In this document: positions 8,558 through 17,147 of the stretch, piece by piece
Position numbering within the stretch: position 1 is the stretch's first letter
Layout: each line of letters starts with the position of its first letter
Assembly (NCBI RefSeq): GCF_001278035.1
Contig: NZ_CP009452.1
Coordinates: 2,451,501-2,515,500, forward strand
Origin: Sphingopyxis sp. 113P3
GTDB lineage: Bacteria > Pseudomonadota > Alphaproteobacteria > Sphingomonadales > Sphingomonadaceae
Direction: 5' to 3'
DNA: 64,000 bases
Notes under the pieces: model-generated
The model's input: the letters and a program-made list of their open reading frames with translations, nothing else
Told to the model about the DNA's origin: nothing
Databases searched by the model: none
Program-made: the position numbers and the translations under genes

Positions 8558-9604
8558 CTATCCGTTCAGGGCCGCGACGACCGCATCGCCGAGCGCGGTC
8601 GTGGTCATGTCACCGCCAAGGTCGGCACCCCGGCATCCCTTTGCCAACACGGCGGCAACGGCAGCCTCGATCCGAGCCGCGCTCGCCTCGTCGCCGCCCG
8701 AATGACGAAGCAGCATGGCGAGCGAGAGAATCATCGCCAGCGGGTTGGCAATTCCCTTGCCGGCAATGTCGGGCGCGCTGCCATGAATCGGCTCGTACAG
8801 CCCCATCCGGCCCCCGCCAAGCGACGCCGATGCGAGCAGCCCGATCGAGCCGACGCACATCGACGCCTGGTCGGACAGGATGTCGCCGAACAGATTGCCC
8901 GTGACGATGACGTCGAATTGCCCCGGATTGCGAACCAGTTGCATCGCGGCATTATCGACATACATGTGGCTGAGCGCGACGTCGGGATAGTCCGCCGCGA
9001 CCTCGATCACGACATCGCGCCAGAGCTGAGAGGTTTCAAGCACATTCGCCTTGTCGACCGAGCAGAGCCGTTTCTGCCGCCCCTGCGCTGCCTTGAAGGC
9101 GACGTGCGCGATGCGCCGTACTTCGCTCTCGCTGTAGGACATCACATCATAGCCCTCGCGATCGCCGCTTGCCGTCGTGCGGGTACCCTTCTCCCCGAAA
9201 TAGACGTCGCCGTTGAGTTCGCGAACGATCAGGAGGTCGATCGCCGAAGCGACTTCGGGCCGCAGTGCAGAGCTGTGTTCAAGACCCGCGAACAGCTTTG
9301 CCGGGCGCAGGTTCGCGAACAGGCCGAGTTCCGCGCGAAGGCCAAGGATTGCCTGCTCGGGACGCAGATGCCTCTCGGCAGCGTCGAAGCGCGGATCACC
9401 GACTGCGCCGAACAGAAGGGCATCCGCCGCCTTTGCTTTCGCGAGCGTTTCCGCCGGCAGCGGATGACCCGCCACTTCATAGGCCGCGCCCCCGACGAGC
9501 GCGCGATCGAGCGTTACCGGGAGCGCCAGCGCGGCAAGGACCTTCTCGGCCTCCGCCATGATCTCAGGACCAATACCATCACCAGCCAGCAACAGGATTT
9601 TCAA
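8558..9604 (-). CDS. leuB: 3-isopropylmalate dehydrogenase
   Basis: 348 residues; catalyses NAD-dependent oxidative decarboxylation of 3-isopropylmalate in leucine synthesis. The family signatures are [15 protein letters not shown] at the start, the R-x-R substrate loop ([11 protein letters not shown], with [13 protein letters not shown]), the Tyr/Lys catalytic region ([17 protein letters not shown]) and the metal/NAD site [10 protein letters not shown]...[13 protein letters not shown], plus [18 protein letters not shown] near 280. The start codon is TTG at 9602-9604 with AAAGGG about 9 bases upstream. A strong hairpin (9623-9652) separates it from recO. leuA, leuC and leuD are not in the window. 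Confidence 0.93.
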   Translation of the reverse strand: MKILLLAGDGIGPEIMAEAEKVLAALALPVTLDRALVGGAAYEVAGHPLPAETLAKAKAADALLFGAVGDPRFDAAERHLRPEQAILGLRAELGLFANLRPAKLFAGLEHSSALRPEVASAIDLLIVRELNGDVYFGEKGTRTTASGDREGYDVMSYSESEVRRIAHVAFKAAQGRQKRLCSVDKANVLETSQLWRDVVIEVAADYPDVALSHMYVDNAAMQLVRNPGQFDVIVTGNLFGDILSDQASMCVGSIGLLASASLGGGRMGLYEPIHGSAPDIAGKGIANPLAMILSLAMLLRHSGGDEASAARIEAAVAAVLAKGCRGADLGGDMTTTALGDAVVAALNG

Positions 9605-9622
9605 CGCTTCGCCCTTTCGTGT

Positions 9623-9652
9623 CTCGCCAGCCGCTTAAGGAGCGGCGGCGAG
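9623..9652 (-). terminator. Hairpin between recO and leuB
   Basis: Directly after the recO stop, CTCGCC and GCCGCT pair with AGCGGC and GGCGAG around a TAAGG loop: a 12-bp stem with one bulged A at 9629. No T-run follows on the minus strand, so it may protect or attenuate a recO-leuB transcript more than end it. Function inferred. Confidence 0.45.
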
Positions 9653-10390
9653 TCACGCAACCGCCCTCTTGAGGCGGCCGATCAATCTTTCCCTTGCGGC
9701 CAGCAAATCGCGATTGCGCCCTTCGAGCAGGTCGCGATCGAGAAAATGGCCGGTGATCGTCATCGCGTCGAGAACGTCGCCGAGCGCAGGGTCGCTGTCG
9801 AGGCCGCGCAGGAAGCGGGGCAGCGGGAACAGCCGGGCCTCGTAACCCGCCGCCGCGCCCGCGCACACCGCTCCGCCTGTTCTGGGGCTGACGAAGGCAA
9901 GATCATTCCTCACGCCGGTCGCAACGCATTCCTCGAGGTTCAAGCCGAAGCCAAGTTCAGCGAGCAGCAGCACTTCATAGCGCGCAAGCGCCGCCGCCCA
10001 CTGGCGCGCCGACGTTGCCGCTGCGGTCGCGTCCAAAACCCCAGACAAGGCGGCATAAAGCGCCGGATAGGGCTGGCTTTCGGGCAAAGTCGCTGCCGTG
10101 AGGCTCGTCGCCCAATCGATCGCCGCTGCCGGGAGCGGCTCGGCGAGAAGCGGCGCCCGGCTTGTGATGAGTTCGGCCGTCGCGCTGCCGAGGTGCTCGT
10201 CGGTGCGTGCACGAAGTTCGAGCGCGACAAGATTGCCCGGAACGAGGATTGGACGCAGCCGGCGCGACCGCCCACCGCGGACATAGCCGGCGACCAGTCC
10301 GGCGTCACGCGTGAGCGCGCGCAGAATAGCGCCATGTTCGCCATGCGCGCGCACCGCGCAGACGATAGCCTCGGCATTCAGGACGGCCAA
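9653..10390 (-). CDS. recO: DNA repair protein RecO
   Basis: About 245 residues. RecO loads RecA onto SSB-coated DNA with RecR and RecF. Recognised by the N-terminal OB part ([22 protein letters not shown], then [23 protein letters not shown]), the conserved [24 protein letters not shown] segment and LPRFLRGL. Cysteines that bind zinc in some RecO proteins are reduced here to C169/C179-like positions. The best start is the TTG at 10390, which overlaps the thioesterase stop by 13 bases and gives [14 protein letters not shown] longer frame reaches 10459 but that portion is the thioesterase gene in another frame. The start codon choice is uncertain. Confidence 0.85.
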   Translation of the reverse strand: MAVLNAEAIVCAVRAHGEHGAILRALTRDAGLVAGYVRGGRSRRLRPILVPGNLVALELRARTDEHLGSATAELITSRAPLLAEPLPAAAIDWATSLTAATLPESQPYPALYAALSGVLDATAAATSARQWAAALARYEVLLLAELGFGLNLEECVATGVRNDLAFVSPRTGGAVCAGAAAGYEARLFPLPRFLRGLDSDPALGDVLDAMTITGHFLDRDLLEGRNRDLLAARERLIGRLKRAVA

Positions 10391-10770
10391 AGCACCATCT
10401 GCGTCTGGGTGACCAGCGCGACTTCTGCGCCCGCCTCGGTGCGAATCCGCGTCTGCCACACCGACAGGCGTTTACCGACTTTCACCGGCGTCGCTTCGCC
10501 GACGAGCCAGGATCCCACCGGCCCTGCGCCGAGAAAGTTCGTCTTGCTCTCGATCGTCGTCGTTCCGCTAGCACCCTCAGGAAGGCTGAGGAAGGCGCCG
10601 ACCGCGCCGAGACAATCAGCAAAGGCCATGATCGCGCCGCCGTGGACGATGTTCCCCGCAGTACAGATGTCGGCGCGAACGAGGAGCCGGCCTGAAACCC
10701 GATCCTTTGTGCCTTCGTCGATGGCAATGCCCAGCGTTTTCGCCAGCGGCATGGTGGCTGCAAAATCCAT
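10378..10770 (-). CDS. PaaI-type hotdog thioesterase
   Basis: A 130-residue hotdog thioesterase. The motif is [21 protein letters not shown], with the HGG turn and the Ala-Asp on the long helix, followed by [13 protein letters not shown] and [11 protein letters not shown]. This resembles the PaaI/YbdB group that hydrolyses aromatic or acyl CoA esters; the true substrate is unknown. The ATG at 10770 has a strong GGGAGAGG site just upstream. The frame is open back to 10893 but that part is basic and not family-like. It overlaps recO by 13 bases. It is distinct in sequence from the thioesterase at 125-529. Confidence 0.82.
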   Translation of the reverse strand: MDFAATMPLAKTLGIAIDEGTKDRVSGRLLVRADICTAGNIVHGGAIMAFADCLGAVGAFLSLPEGASGTTTIESKTNFLGAGPVGSWLVGEATPVKVGKRLSVWQTRIRTEAGAEVALVTQTQMVLWPS

Positions 10771-10867
10771 CCTCTCCCCTTTCTCCCAATGGGCTCTTCT
10801 TTGCTGACGTGCTTCTCGGCGGAACGCTTTCATCTTTCGCTGCCGGAACACAAATGGCGGCTTTCTC

Positions 10868-12802
10868 CTATCCTCGCGGATTGTAGAAATCATAGACGGC
10901 CTGCGCGACGCCCGCGCTGACGCCAGGGGCGCGCTTCAGGTCTTCAAGGCTTGCGCTGCGGATCGCGCGCGCGGTACCGAAATGCATCAGCAGGGCCTTC
11001 TTGCGCGCGGGGCCGATGCCTGGCACTTCGTCGAGCGGCGAGCTTCCCATGGCTTTCGCACGCTTTTGCCGATGCGCCCCGATCGCGAACCGGTGTGCCT
11101 CGTCGCGCAGGCGCTGGATATAGAAGAGCACCGCATTGTTCGGCGGCAAGGTGAACTCGCGCCCGTCGGGCAGGTAGAATGTTTCGCGCCCGGCGTTGCG
11201 GTCGGGCCCCTTGGCAACGCCGACGTAAGGCAGGTCCTCGACCCCCAGTTCGGCAAACACTTCCGACACTGCCGACACCTGCCCCCTGCCGCCATCGATC
11301 AGCACGAGGTCGGGCCACTCACCCTTCGTGCGCTCCGGGTCCTCCTCGATCGCGCGCGCGAAACGCCGATGGAACACCTCGCGCATCATCGCAAAATCGT
11401 CACCGGGCTGCGTTTCGGCGCGCTTTATATTGAATTTGCGATAGGCGCCCTTGATCCAGCCTTCAGGGCCCGCGACGACCATCGCCCCCAGGGCATTGGT
11501 GCCCTGGATGTGGCTGTTGTCATAAATCTCGATGCGCTGCGGCGGTCCCTCGAGATCGAACAGGTCGGCAAGTTCACGCCCCAGCCGGGCCTGGCTGCTG
11601 CTCTCGGCGAGCCGCCGGTCGAGTTCCTCGCCGGCGTTGCGCACTGCCTGCTCGAGCAAGCGACGGCGGTTTCCGCGCTGAGGCACGCCGATCTCGACCT
11701 TGCGCCCCGCGGTCTCGCCCAGCGCCTCGGCGAGCAAAATGCATTCGGCCGGCTCGCGGTCAACGAGGATCAGTTTCGGCGGCGGCACGCCCTCGTAAAA
11801 TTGCATGAGAAAGCTCGCGAGCACCTCTTCCTCGGGCACCCCGGCGATATGTGCAGGAAAGAAGCTGCGATGGCCCCAATTCTGCCCGCCCCGGATAAAG
11901 AAACCCGCGATGCAGAGCTGCCCGCCCTTTGCCGCGAGCGCGAAGACGTCGGCGTCACCAAGCCCGTCAGCGTGGACCGACTGACTGCCCTGGATGAAGG
12001 TCAATGACTTCAGCCGGTCGCGCAGGACCGCCGCCAGTTCGAAATCCATCGCCTCGGCCGCCTGCGTCATCGCGTCGCCGAGACGCTTCTGCACGGCTGT
12101 CGAACGACCCTCGAGGAAATCCTGCGCGTCGCCAACCAGGCGGCCATAATCCTCTTTCGAGATGCGGCCGACACATGGCGCCGAGCAGCGGCGGATCTGA
12201 TAGAGGAGACACGGCCTGGAACGGTTCGCGAAGAAACTGTCGGTACAGCTTCGCAGAAGAAAGGTCTTCTGCAGCGCGTTGAGCGTGCGGTTCACCGATC
12301 CCGCGCTCGCAAATGGCCCGTAATAGCGTCCTTTTGCCCGCCGGGCGCCGCGGTGCTTCTGCACGCGGGGAAAGTTGTGGTCCATGCGCAGGAGAATGAA
12401 GGGAAAACTTTTGTCGTCGCGCAAAAGGACGTTGTACGGGGGTCGATAGCGCTTGATCAGCTGCGCCTCGAGGAGCAGCGCCTCCGCCTCGCTGTTCGTG
12501 GTGACGATCTCCATTGCGCGCGTCTGGGCGACCATCCGCTGAAGCCGCTGTGGCAGCCGCGCGACCTGGGTATAGTTGCTCACGCGATTCTTGAGCGCGC
12601 GCGCCTTTCCGACATAAAGCACATCTCCGCGCGCATCGAGCATGCGGTAGACACCCGGACGCACCGGCAGCTTTCGCACCACTTCGCGAATGACCCCTGA
12701 ACCGCGCTCGAGGTCAGGCTTGTCTCCCTCCTCCCCGCTGCCGCGGATCACGTAGGTGGCCTTTTCTTCGTTGAATCGGTCGGGTGCGTTGGGGCGAGCC
12801 AT
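10868..12802 (-). CDS. uvrC: Excinuclease ABC subunit C
   Basis: 644 residues, the normal UvrC length. UvrC makes both incisions in nucleotide excision repair when recruited by UvrB on damaged DNA. Domain order: GIY-YIG nuclease (about 45-130; PGVYRMLDARGDVLYVGKA, KNRVSNYT), a Cys-rich patch (CLLYQIRRCSAPCVG), a UVR motif that binds UvrB (DFELAAVLRDRLKSL), the RNase-H-like nuclease (IEIYDNSHIQGTNALGAMVV, LVLIDGGRGQ), and two C-terminal HhH elements (LDEVPGIGPARKKALLMHFG, LKRAPGVSAGVAQAVYDFY). The ATG at 12802 (MARPNAPD) is chosen; the open frame upstream belongs to the divergent SDR gene region. Confidence 0.94.
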   Translation of the reverse strand: MARPNAPDRFNEEKATYVIRGSGEEGDKPDLERGSGVIREVVRKLPVRPGVYRMLDARGDVLYVGKARALKNRVSNYTQVARLPQRLQRMVAQTRAMEIVTTNSEAEALLLEAQLIKRYRPPYNVLLRDDKSFPFILLRMDHNFPRVQKHRGARRAKGRYYGPFASAGSVNRTLNALQKTFLLRSCTDSFFANRSRPCLLYQIRRCSAPCVGRISKEDYGRLVGDAQDFLEGRSTAVQKRLGDAMTQAAEAMDFELAAVLRDRLKSLTFIQGSQSVHADGLGDADVFALAAKGGQLCIAGFFIRGGQNWGHRSFFPAHIAGVPEEEVLASFLMQFYEGVPPPKLILVDREPAECILLAEALGETAGRKVEIGVPQRGNRRRLLEQAVRNAGEELDRRLAESSSQARLGRELADLFDLEGPPQRIEIYDNSHIQGTNALGAMVVAGPEGWIKGAYRKFNIKRAETQPGDDFAMMREVFHRRFARAIEEDPERTKGEWPDLVLIDGGRGQVSAVSEVFAELGVEDLPYVGVAKGPDRNAGRETFYLPDGREFTLPPNNAVLFYIQRLRDEAHRFAIGAHRQKRAKAMGSSPLDEVPGIGPARKKALLMHFGTARAIRSASLEDLKRAPGVSAGVAQAVYDFYNPRG

Positions 12803-12869
12803 GATTTTGCATGTAGGCGATGGCGATCGCACCCGCCATAGTGCGCAAGGGAAAACATGGGAGGGACCT

Positions 12870-13589
12870 ATGGATGTTCGGGGAATGCTCGCCCTTGTCA
12901 CTGGAGGCAGTGACGGCATCGGCCGCGAAATCGCGCTGCAACTCCAGGGCCTTGGCGCAGATGTGATCGGAACGGGGCGGTCGGCCGAGAAACTGGCCGC
13001 GATGCGGGCGCTGGGGTTTGGAACTATTGCAGGAGATTTGTCGGAAGCAGCGGGTATCGATGCGATCGTCGAGAGTGTTGCAGGAAAGCCGCTCGCGCTT
13101 CTCGTGAACAATGCCGGATTGGGGAGCGACTATGATCCGGGTAATGCGGCGACCCTGGCAAGCGCGGCACGGTGCATCGATACGAACCTCTACGCCCCGA
13201 TTGCTCTCGTCACGCGGCTGCTTCCACAGCTGAGGGCACAGGGCAAGGCCATGATCGTGAATGTGACCTCGGGCCTCGCCATCGCGCCGCGCGCGAACGG
13301 TGCCATCTATTGCGCGACCAAGGCAGCGCTGCGCAGCTACACCCAGGCGATCCGTCACCTTCTGAAGGGCAGCGGCGTCCATGTGATGGAAGCCCTCCCC
13401 CCGCTCGTCGCGACCAACATGACGTCGGGGCGCGGCGGAAGGATGATGACCGCGCGAGATTGTGCAGCCGAAATCGTTCGCGGGATCCGGGCGGACAGCG
13501 ACGAGGTCGCGGTGGGTCAGACGAAGATACTGCGCCTCGTCCACAGCATCTCGCCTGGGCTCGCGCGGCGTATCATGATCAAATATTGA
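12870..13589 (+). CDS. Short-chain dehydrogenase/reductase, DltE-like
   Basis: A 239-residue classical SDR. The NAD(P)-binding TGGSDGIG is at 11-18, the NNAG motif at 80-83, and the catalytic Ser134, Tyr147 and Lys151 (YCATK) are all present, so it should be active. The C-terminal half (VMEALPPLVATNMTSGRGGRMMT) resembles the DltE/YqjQ-type group. Substrate unknown. The ATG at 12870 has GGGAGGG 7 bases upstream. It is divergent from uvrC with only 67 bases between the starts, which must hold both promoters. Monocistronic, since the downstream genes face the other way. Confidence 0.85.
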   Translation: MDVRGMLALVTGGSDGIGREIALQLQGLGADVIGTGRSAEKLAAMRALGFGTIAGDLSEAAGIDAIVESVAGKPLALLVNNAGLGSDYDPGNAATLASAARCIDTNLYAPIALVTRLLPQLRAQGKAMIVNVTSGLAIAPRANGAIYCATKAALRSYTQAIRHLLKGSGVHVMEALPPLVATNMTSGRGGRMMTARDCAAEIVRGIRADSDEVAVGQTKILRLVHSISPGLARRIMIKY

Positions 13590-13685
13590 ACGCCGCGCGA
13601 GCTCAAGAGCAGGATCACGCTGCGCCCACGTCCGCTCGGGCTGGCGTTGGGCGCCGGGACTGGCGAAAAGGAACCAGTGCGTAGC

Positions 13686-13715
13686 AAAAGCGCCCGCGGG
13701 TTGTCCGCGGGCGCT
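13686..13715 (-). terminator. Rho-independent terminator of the F0 operon
   Basis: A perfect 11-bp stem (AGCGCCCGCGG, 13689-13699, with 13705-13715) and a 5-base loop lie 24 bases beyond the atpF stop. On the minus strand it is followed by TTTTGC. It may also stop readthrough from the convergent SDR gene. Confidence 0.75.
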
Positions 13716-13739
13716 CTGGCTCGGAGATGGTTTCCCGGA

Positions 13740-14282
13740 TCAGCTCTTGGCGACGGCTGCGATCGCCTGATCGACCAGCGCCTTGTCAGCCGCGGCGTCA
13801 TGCTTGGCCGCGATGAGGGCAGCGGCCGCTTCGGTCGCTGCCTTGGCGGCCGCGGTGCGCACCTCGACGAGCGCGCCGGCTTCGGCTGCCGCGATGCGCT
13901 CTTCGGCCATCTGCTTGCGGCGCGCGATCAGGGCGGTTGCGTCAGCCTTCGCCTTGGCAACCAGCGCTTCGGCTTCGGCATCGGCACGCGTGCGCATCTC
14001 GTCGGCCTCTTTGGCAGCGTCGGCGAGCTTCGCTTCATATTCCGCCTTCAGCGATTCAGCGTCGAGACGCAGCTGCTCGGCTTCGTTCAGTTGCTTCGAG
14101 ATTTCGGCGATGCGCTTGTCGAGCATTGCGCCGATCATCTTGGGCACGCCTTTCCAGATCAGGATGCCGAGAAAAACGAGCATCGCGATCGAAACCCAGA
14201 CGGTGGCGTCCATGCCGAACGCCTTCGGCGCGGCATGCGCTTCACCGGCGGCTTCTGAAAGGATGATGATAAAATTAGCCAT
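13740..14282 (-). CDS. atpF: ATP synthase F0 subunit b
   Basis: 180 residues. One membrane helix near residues 24-46 (MDATVWVSIAMLVFLGILIWKG) is followed by the long amphipathic Ala/Glu/Lys-rich helix of the peripheral stalk (ISKQLNEAEQLRLDAESLKAEYEAKLADAAKEAD and on). Subunit b links F0 to F1 delta/alpha and stops the alpha3beta3 head from rotating. It overlaps the b' gene by 8 bases and is the last gene of the operon. Which of the two b-type genes is called b or b' is by order and similarity; this one is the second and longer. Confidence 0.9.
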   Translation of the reverse strand: MANFIIILSEAAGEAHAAPKAFGMDATVWVSIAMLVFLGILIWKGVPKMIGAMLDKRIAEISKQLNEAEQLRLDAESLKAEYEAKLADAAKEADEMRTRADAEAEALVAKAKADATALIARRKQMAEERIAAAEAGALVEVRTAAAKAATEAAAALIAAKHDAAADKALVDQAIAAVAKS

Positions 14283-14775
14283 GGAGCACCGCCTTCACCG
14301 CCGCCTGGGCGTCCGCCGCGGCAACCTTTGCGCCCGACAGCTTGGCGACAAGGTCGCTGGCTGCGTCGGCCGCAACCGATTCAATCTCGGCCATCGCCGA
14401 CTTGCGCGCCGCGGCTATTTCCGCCTCGGCGAGCGAAAGCTTTTCGCCAAGTTCCGCGTCGACCTTTGCGAGACGCTTTTCGGCATCGCGCGCGGCCTTG
14501 CCCTTGGCATCTGCAACGGCCTTCTGCGCTGCAGCGCGGCTCGCCTCGCCCTGCTGGCGATAGCTTTCTTCCAGCGCATCCGCAGCCGCGTGGGCCGCCT
14601 TGGCCGCTGCCAGATCATCCGCCACCTTGCGGTCGCGTGCGTCCACCGTCGCTTCGATCTTGGGCAGCATGCCGCGGCCGATCACGACATAAATGCCGGC
14701 GAAGACGACCAGCAGCCAGAAAAGCTGCGAGGCAAGGTACCAATTGTCAGCGGTGAGCTGGGCTATCTGGGGCAT
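14275..14775 (-). CDS. atpF': ATP synthase F0 subunit b'
   Basis: 166 residues, the second peripheral-stalk subunit. Membrane helix at about 12-33 (LASQLFWLLVVFAGIYVVIG), then RGMLPKIEATVDARDRKVADDL, the stretch most conserved in b', followed by a long coiled helix. Having both b and b' as a heterodimer is normal in photosynthetic bacteria, plastids and alphaproteobacteria, while E. coli uses a b homodimer. Translation is probably coupled to atpF by the 8-base overlap. A hairpin separates it from atpE (14812-14839). Confidence 0.9.
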   Translation of the reverse strand: MPQIAQLTADNWYLASQLFWLLVVFAGIYVVIGRGMLPKIEATVDARDRKVADDLAAAKAAHAAADALEESYRQQGEASRAAAQKAVADAKGKAARDAEKRLAKVDAELGEKLSLAEAEIAAARKSAMAEIESVAADAASDLVAKLSGAKVAAADAQAAVKAVLHG

Positions 14776-14811
14776 GAAAGGCGAACCCTAAATTGGTCTG
14801 AAAATCCGCAA

Positions 14812-14839
14812 CGAAGCCGATCCCGCAGGATCGGCTTCG
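14812..14839 (-). promoter_or_regulatory. Hairpin between atpE and atpF'
   Basis: A 12-bp perfect stem (14812-14823 with 14828-14839) with a CGCA loop sits in the 79-base gap between atpE and atpF'. No T-run follows on the minus strand. In other bacteria such hairpins stabilise or partly end the mRNA so that subunit c, needed in about 10 or more copies, is made in excess. That role here is inferred. Confidence 0.55.
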
Positions 14840-14854
14840 CTAATATCGTCGAAA

Positions 14855-15082
14855 TCAGACGACGAAGAGCAGGATCATCGCGACGACGAACGCCAGAAGG
14901 CCGAGAAGCTCGGCGGCGGCGAAGCCGATGAACAGACGGCCCTGCTGGCCGTCGGCAGCAGCCGGATTGCGCAGCGCGCTTTCGAGGAAGCTGCCGAAGA
15001 CGTTACCCACGCCGATGGCGGCCATGCCGGCACCGATCGCCGCGAGACCTGCACCGATCAGCTTTGCTGCTTCTGCGTCCAT
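14855..15082 (-). CDS. atpE: ATP synthase F0 subunit c
   Basis: 75 residues forming the two-helix hairpin of the c-ring. Helix 1 has the tight Gly/Ala packing motif (AAIGAGMAAIGVGNVFG), then the polar loop RNPAAADGQQ (R38, N39, P40). Helix 2 carries the proton-binding carboxylate E58 (GFAAAELLGLLAF). No extra Na+-binding Gln/Ser pattern is visible, so proton coupling is expected. Gene order atpI-atpB-atpE-atpF'-atpF is standard for alphaproteobacteria, with F1 genes elsewhere. Confidence 0.95.
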   Translation of the reverse strand: MDAEAAKLIGAGLAAIGAGMAAIGVGNVFGSFLESALRNPAAADGQQGRLFIGFAAAELLGLLAFVVAMILLFVV

Positions 15083-15124
15083 TATACTACTCCTTGGGTG
15101 TAAGCGTTTATTCTAAAACGTGAA

Positions 15125-15910
15125 TTAGTGGAGATTGACCGCGTCGTTGATATAGAGCGAGGTCAACAGGGCGAAAACATAGGCCTGGATGCCGGCAACG
15201 AGCAGTTCGAGCGCGCTGATACCAACCATCAGGGTAAAGCTGAGCACCGAGACGATCGAGCCGAGCCACAATGTTTCGGCGTTGAAGCCATTGATCACGA
15301 AGCCCGACAGCACCTTGAGCAGGACGTGACCCGCGGTCATCGCGACAAAAAGACGCAGACCAAGGCTGAACGGGCGCACCATGAAAGAGACAAACTCGAT
15401 CGGCGCGATGATCGGGATCATCGGGAGCGGCGTTCCGTGCGGTACGAACAACGAAAAGAAGTGGAGGCCGTGACGCCAGAAGCCGACCACAAGCACGATC
15501 GCGAAGCTGATCAGCGCAAGGACGCCCGTGATCGCGATATGGCTGGTGACGGTGAAGGGGTGGAGGCCGAGCACGCCCAGCGGCAACATGCCGAGGAGAT
15601 TGCAGAACAGGATGAACATGAAGAGCGAGAAAACATAGGGCGTATATTTGCGGCCCTCGGTCCCGATATTCGCCATCATCATGCTCGAGATGAAGCCGGT
15701 GAAGCCTTCGACCGCGGCCTGCCAGCGGCCCGGAACGAGCTGACGGCGCATGCCGCCCCACATGAAAATGCCCAGCGCGATTGCGGCAACAACCATCCAC
15801 AACGCGCTGTTGGTAAACAAGATTTCGTGCCCACCAAGGTTGAAGCCGCCGCCAAGCGGCGTCACCTCGAACTGGTGCATCGGGTCGATCTTGCCGGATT
15901 CCGCCGCCAC
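15125..15910 (-). CDS. atpB: ATP synthase F0 subunit a
   Basis: 261 residues, polytopic. Subunit a forms the two proton half-channels against the c-ring. The essential arginine is R186 in FSLGLRLFVAMTAGH, equivalent to E. coli R210. Other marks are the LFCNLLGMLPLGVLGLHPFTVTSHI segment and the C-terminal ELLVAGIQAYVFALLTSLYINDAV. The start is a GTG at 15908-15910 with GGAG 7 bases before it. The gene follows atpI by 67 bases. Confidence 0.94.
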   Translation of the reverse strand: MAAESGKIDPMHQFEVTPLGGGFNLGGHEILFTNSALWMVVAAIALGIFMWGGMRRQLVPGRWQAAVEGFTGFISSMMMANIGTEGRKYTPYVFSLFMFILFCNLLGMLPLGVLGLHPFTVTSHIAITGVLALISFAIVLVVGFWRHGLHFFSLFVPHGTPLPMIPIIAPIEFVSFMVRPFSLGLRLFVAMTAGHVLLKVLSGFVINGFNAETLWLGSIVSVLSFTLMVGISALELLVAGIQAYVFALLTSLYINDAVNLH

Positions 15911-15977
15911 TATTCACTCCACGCGTATGGCGAGGCGGCCGTGGGCCGTCCCGCGAGAGAATTTCGTTTGCGCCCGC

Positions 15978-16298
15978 CTATTTGCGAGGCGCCGAAGACA
16001 GGCGGATGATGTTCCGGAAGGCCACGACGATCCCCATGAACAACATCCCCAACAAACCCCAGGGCGACGTACCTGCGATGCGGTCGATCAGCCAGCCGAA
16101 CAAGGCACCGCCGATCAGTCCGCCCAGCAGCTCGGCCAAGACGCGGTTGCCGAGCCGATAATTGGCATCGGATTCCGGTCCGGCGCTCGCCGCGGTCCGT
16201 CTCGCTTCTGCGGCTTCGGCCCGGTCCAATCGCTCTTCGAGCGAGACCAGGCGCGAATCCTCCGAGTCAAGTTCCGGATCGCTGCCATTCCCCGTCAT
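15978..16298 (-). CDS. atpI: ATP synthase assembly factor AtpI/AtpZ-type
   Basis: 106 residues. A charged N-terminal half (about 1-45, with LEERLDRAEAAEARR coiled-coil character) precedes two membrane helices (about 53-72 and 79-97: LAELLGGLIGGALFGWLIDR, LLGMLFMGIVVAFRNIIRL). This is the AtpI/DUF-type assembly factor found first in alphaproteobacterial F0 operons; such proteins help c-ring assembly and Mg2+ supply. It is first in the operon, 92 bases downstream of the promoter candidate. Confidence 0.85.
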   Translation of the reverse strand: MTGNGSDPELDSEDSRLVSLEERLDRAEAAEARRTAASAGPESDANYRLGNRVLAELLGGLIGGALFGWLIDRIAGTSPWGLLGMLFMGIVVAFRNIIRLSSAPRK

Positions 16299-16389
16299 CT
16301 TGCGCCATCCTCCTGAAACAGAGCCGGAAACCTCCGATTCTGCCTGCGAAAAAAGGCCCGAAAAATCGGGGGACCCCTAAGGCGCGGCC

Positions 16390-16418
16390 CGTTTAGGAAC
16401 GCCGCCCCATGAAGTCAA
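16390..16418 (-). promoter_or_regulatory. Candidate sigma70 promoter for the F0 operon
   Basis: On the minus strand a TTGACT -35 box (16413-16418) is followed after 17 bases by a weak TAAACG -10 box (16390-16395). It lies 92 bases ahead of the atpI start. The -35 box and spacing are good and the -10 is poor; not otherwise supported. Confidence 0.4.
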
Positions 16419-16436
16419 TGCTTGTGCGCAGGTGCA

Positions 16437-16472
16437 CAAAAAATGCCGCCGCGTTTAGGGGCGCGGCGGCAT
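16437..16472 (-). terminator. Rho-independent terminator of ydbH-ynbE-ydbL
   Basis: A perfect 11-bp stem (ATGCCGCCGCG, 16443-16453, with 16462-16472) and an 8-base loop is followed on the minus strand by TTTTTT. It lies 32 bases after the ydbL stop. It is the clearest intrinsic terminator in the window and insulates the atp promoter just below it. Confidence 0.85.
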
Positions 16473-16504
16473 TGACGCCCGCAGGCGCCCTTGAAAACAG
16501 GGTT

Positions 16505-16903
16505 TCAGGGACAGCGCGAATCGCGCACTGGCGGACCACTGTCGCGCGTCAGCCAGCGACCATCGGGTGCCTTGTATTTTTCGCCCGGCTTTGTCTTCGC
16601 AATCAGATTGCATCCGGTCGCAAAAGCAAATTGCTCGACCGTGCTGCCCTGCGGCGCATTGGCGGTGTAGGCCGCCTTGCGCTTGATGTTGATATCGTTG
16701 ACGATATCGCGGATCGCGGGGGTCGGGTTCGACACGAAGCCGAGATAACCGTCGGGCTGTTCGCCGATCTGCCCTGCCGCGCGAGCCGCCTCATAAGCGG
16801 GGTCTCGCTGCGCCATTGCCGAGGGGACCGCGATGGCGATCGCAGCGGTCACCGCCACCGCTCCCATCGCCATTCCACCCAATTTCCAGTTTTTCCAACG
16901 CAT
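16505..16903 (-). CDS. ydbL: YdbL family protein (DUF1318)
   Basis: 132 residues, exported. A long hydrophobic segment (MAMGAVAVTAAIAIAVPSAMAQ) serves as the signal peptide, with cleavage after Ala-Met-Ala. The mature part carries the family pattern: RDPAYEAARAAGQIGEQPDGYLGFV, VNDINIKRKAAYTANA and FATGCNLIAKTKPGEKYKAPDGRW. YdbL is a periplasmic companion of YdbH and YnbE in E. coli; its own role is not well defined. I take the ATG at 16903 because AGGG sits 8 bases upstream; the ATG at 16909 is too close to that site. Last gene of the operon, before a strong terminator. Confidence 0.82.
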   Translation of the reverse strand: MRWKNWKLGGMAMGAVAVTAAIAIAVPSAMAQRDPAYEAARAAGQIGEQPDGYLGFVSNPTPAIRDIVNDINIKRKAAYTANAPQGSTVEQFAFATGCNLIAKTKPGEKYKAPDGRWLTRDSGPPVRDSRCP

Positions 16904-16931
16904 GATCATCACCCTGTTTTCTGACGTTCGA

Positions 16932-17147
16932 TCAGAAGATGTCCTCATTCTGCTCGATCAACTTTTTCGCATCGCCATCGAGCCTGTAGATGATTTCCTG
17001 CTTGATGTTGATGTTGAGGTTGATTTCGATCGGCTTGTCGGGCGTTTCAATCTGCACACAGGCGGAAAGGCCCGCCATGGCGCAGAGGATTGCCAGATAT
17101 CGGCCGTCAAGGGTCAGCCTCCTATTTTCCTTATTGGATATCGTCAT
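16932..17147 (-). CDS. ynbE: YnbE family outer-membrane lipoprotein
   Basis: 71 residues. A type II signal ends in the lipobox Leu-Ser-Ala-Cys (C30). The mature part is VQIETPDKPIEINLNINIKQEIIYRLDGDAKKLIEQN, the near-invariant YnbE sequence. In E. coli YnbE is an outer-membrane lipoprotein that partners YdbH to make an envelope-spanning bridge for phospholipid transport. The ATG overlaps the ydbH stop by 4 bases (ATGA), so the two are translationally coupled. Confidence 0.88.
   Translation of the reverse strand: MTISNKENRRLTLDGRYLAILCAMAGLSACVQIETPDKPIEINLNINIKQEIIYRLDGDAKKLIEQNEDIF

Noticed and set aside
9605..9652. Possible riboswitch or leucine attenuator ahead of leuB
   Set aside because: There is only one hairpin, no leader peptide with Leu codons, and too little space between recO and leuB for an aptamer.
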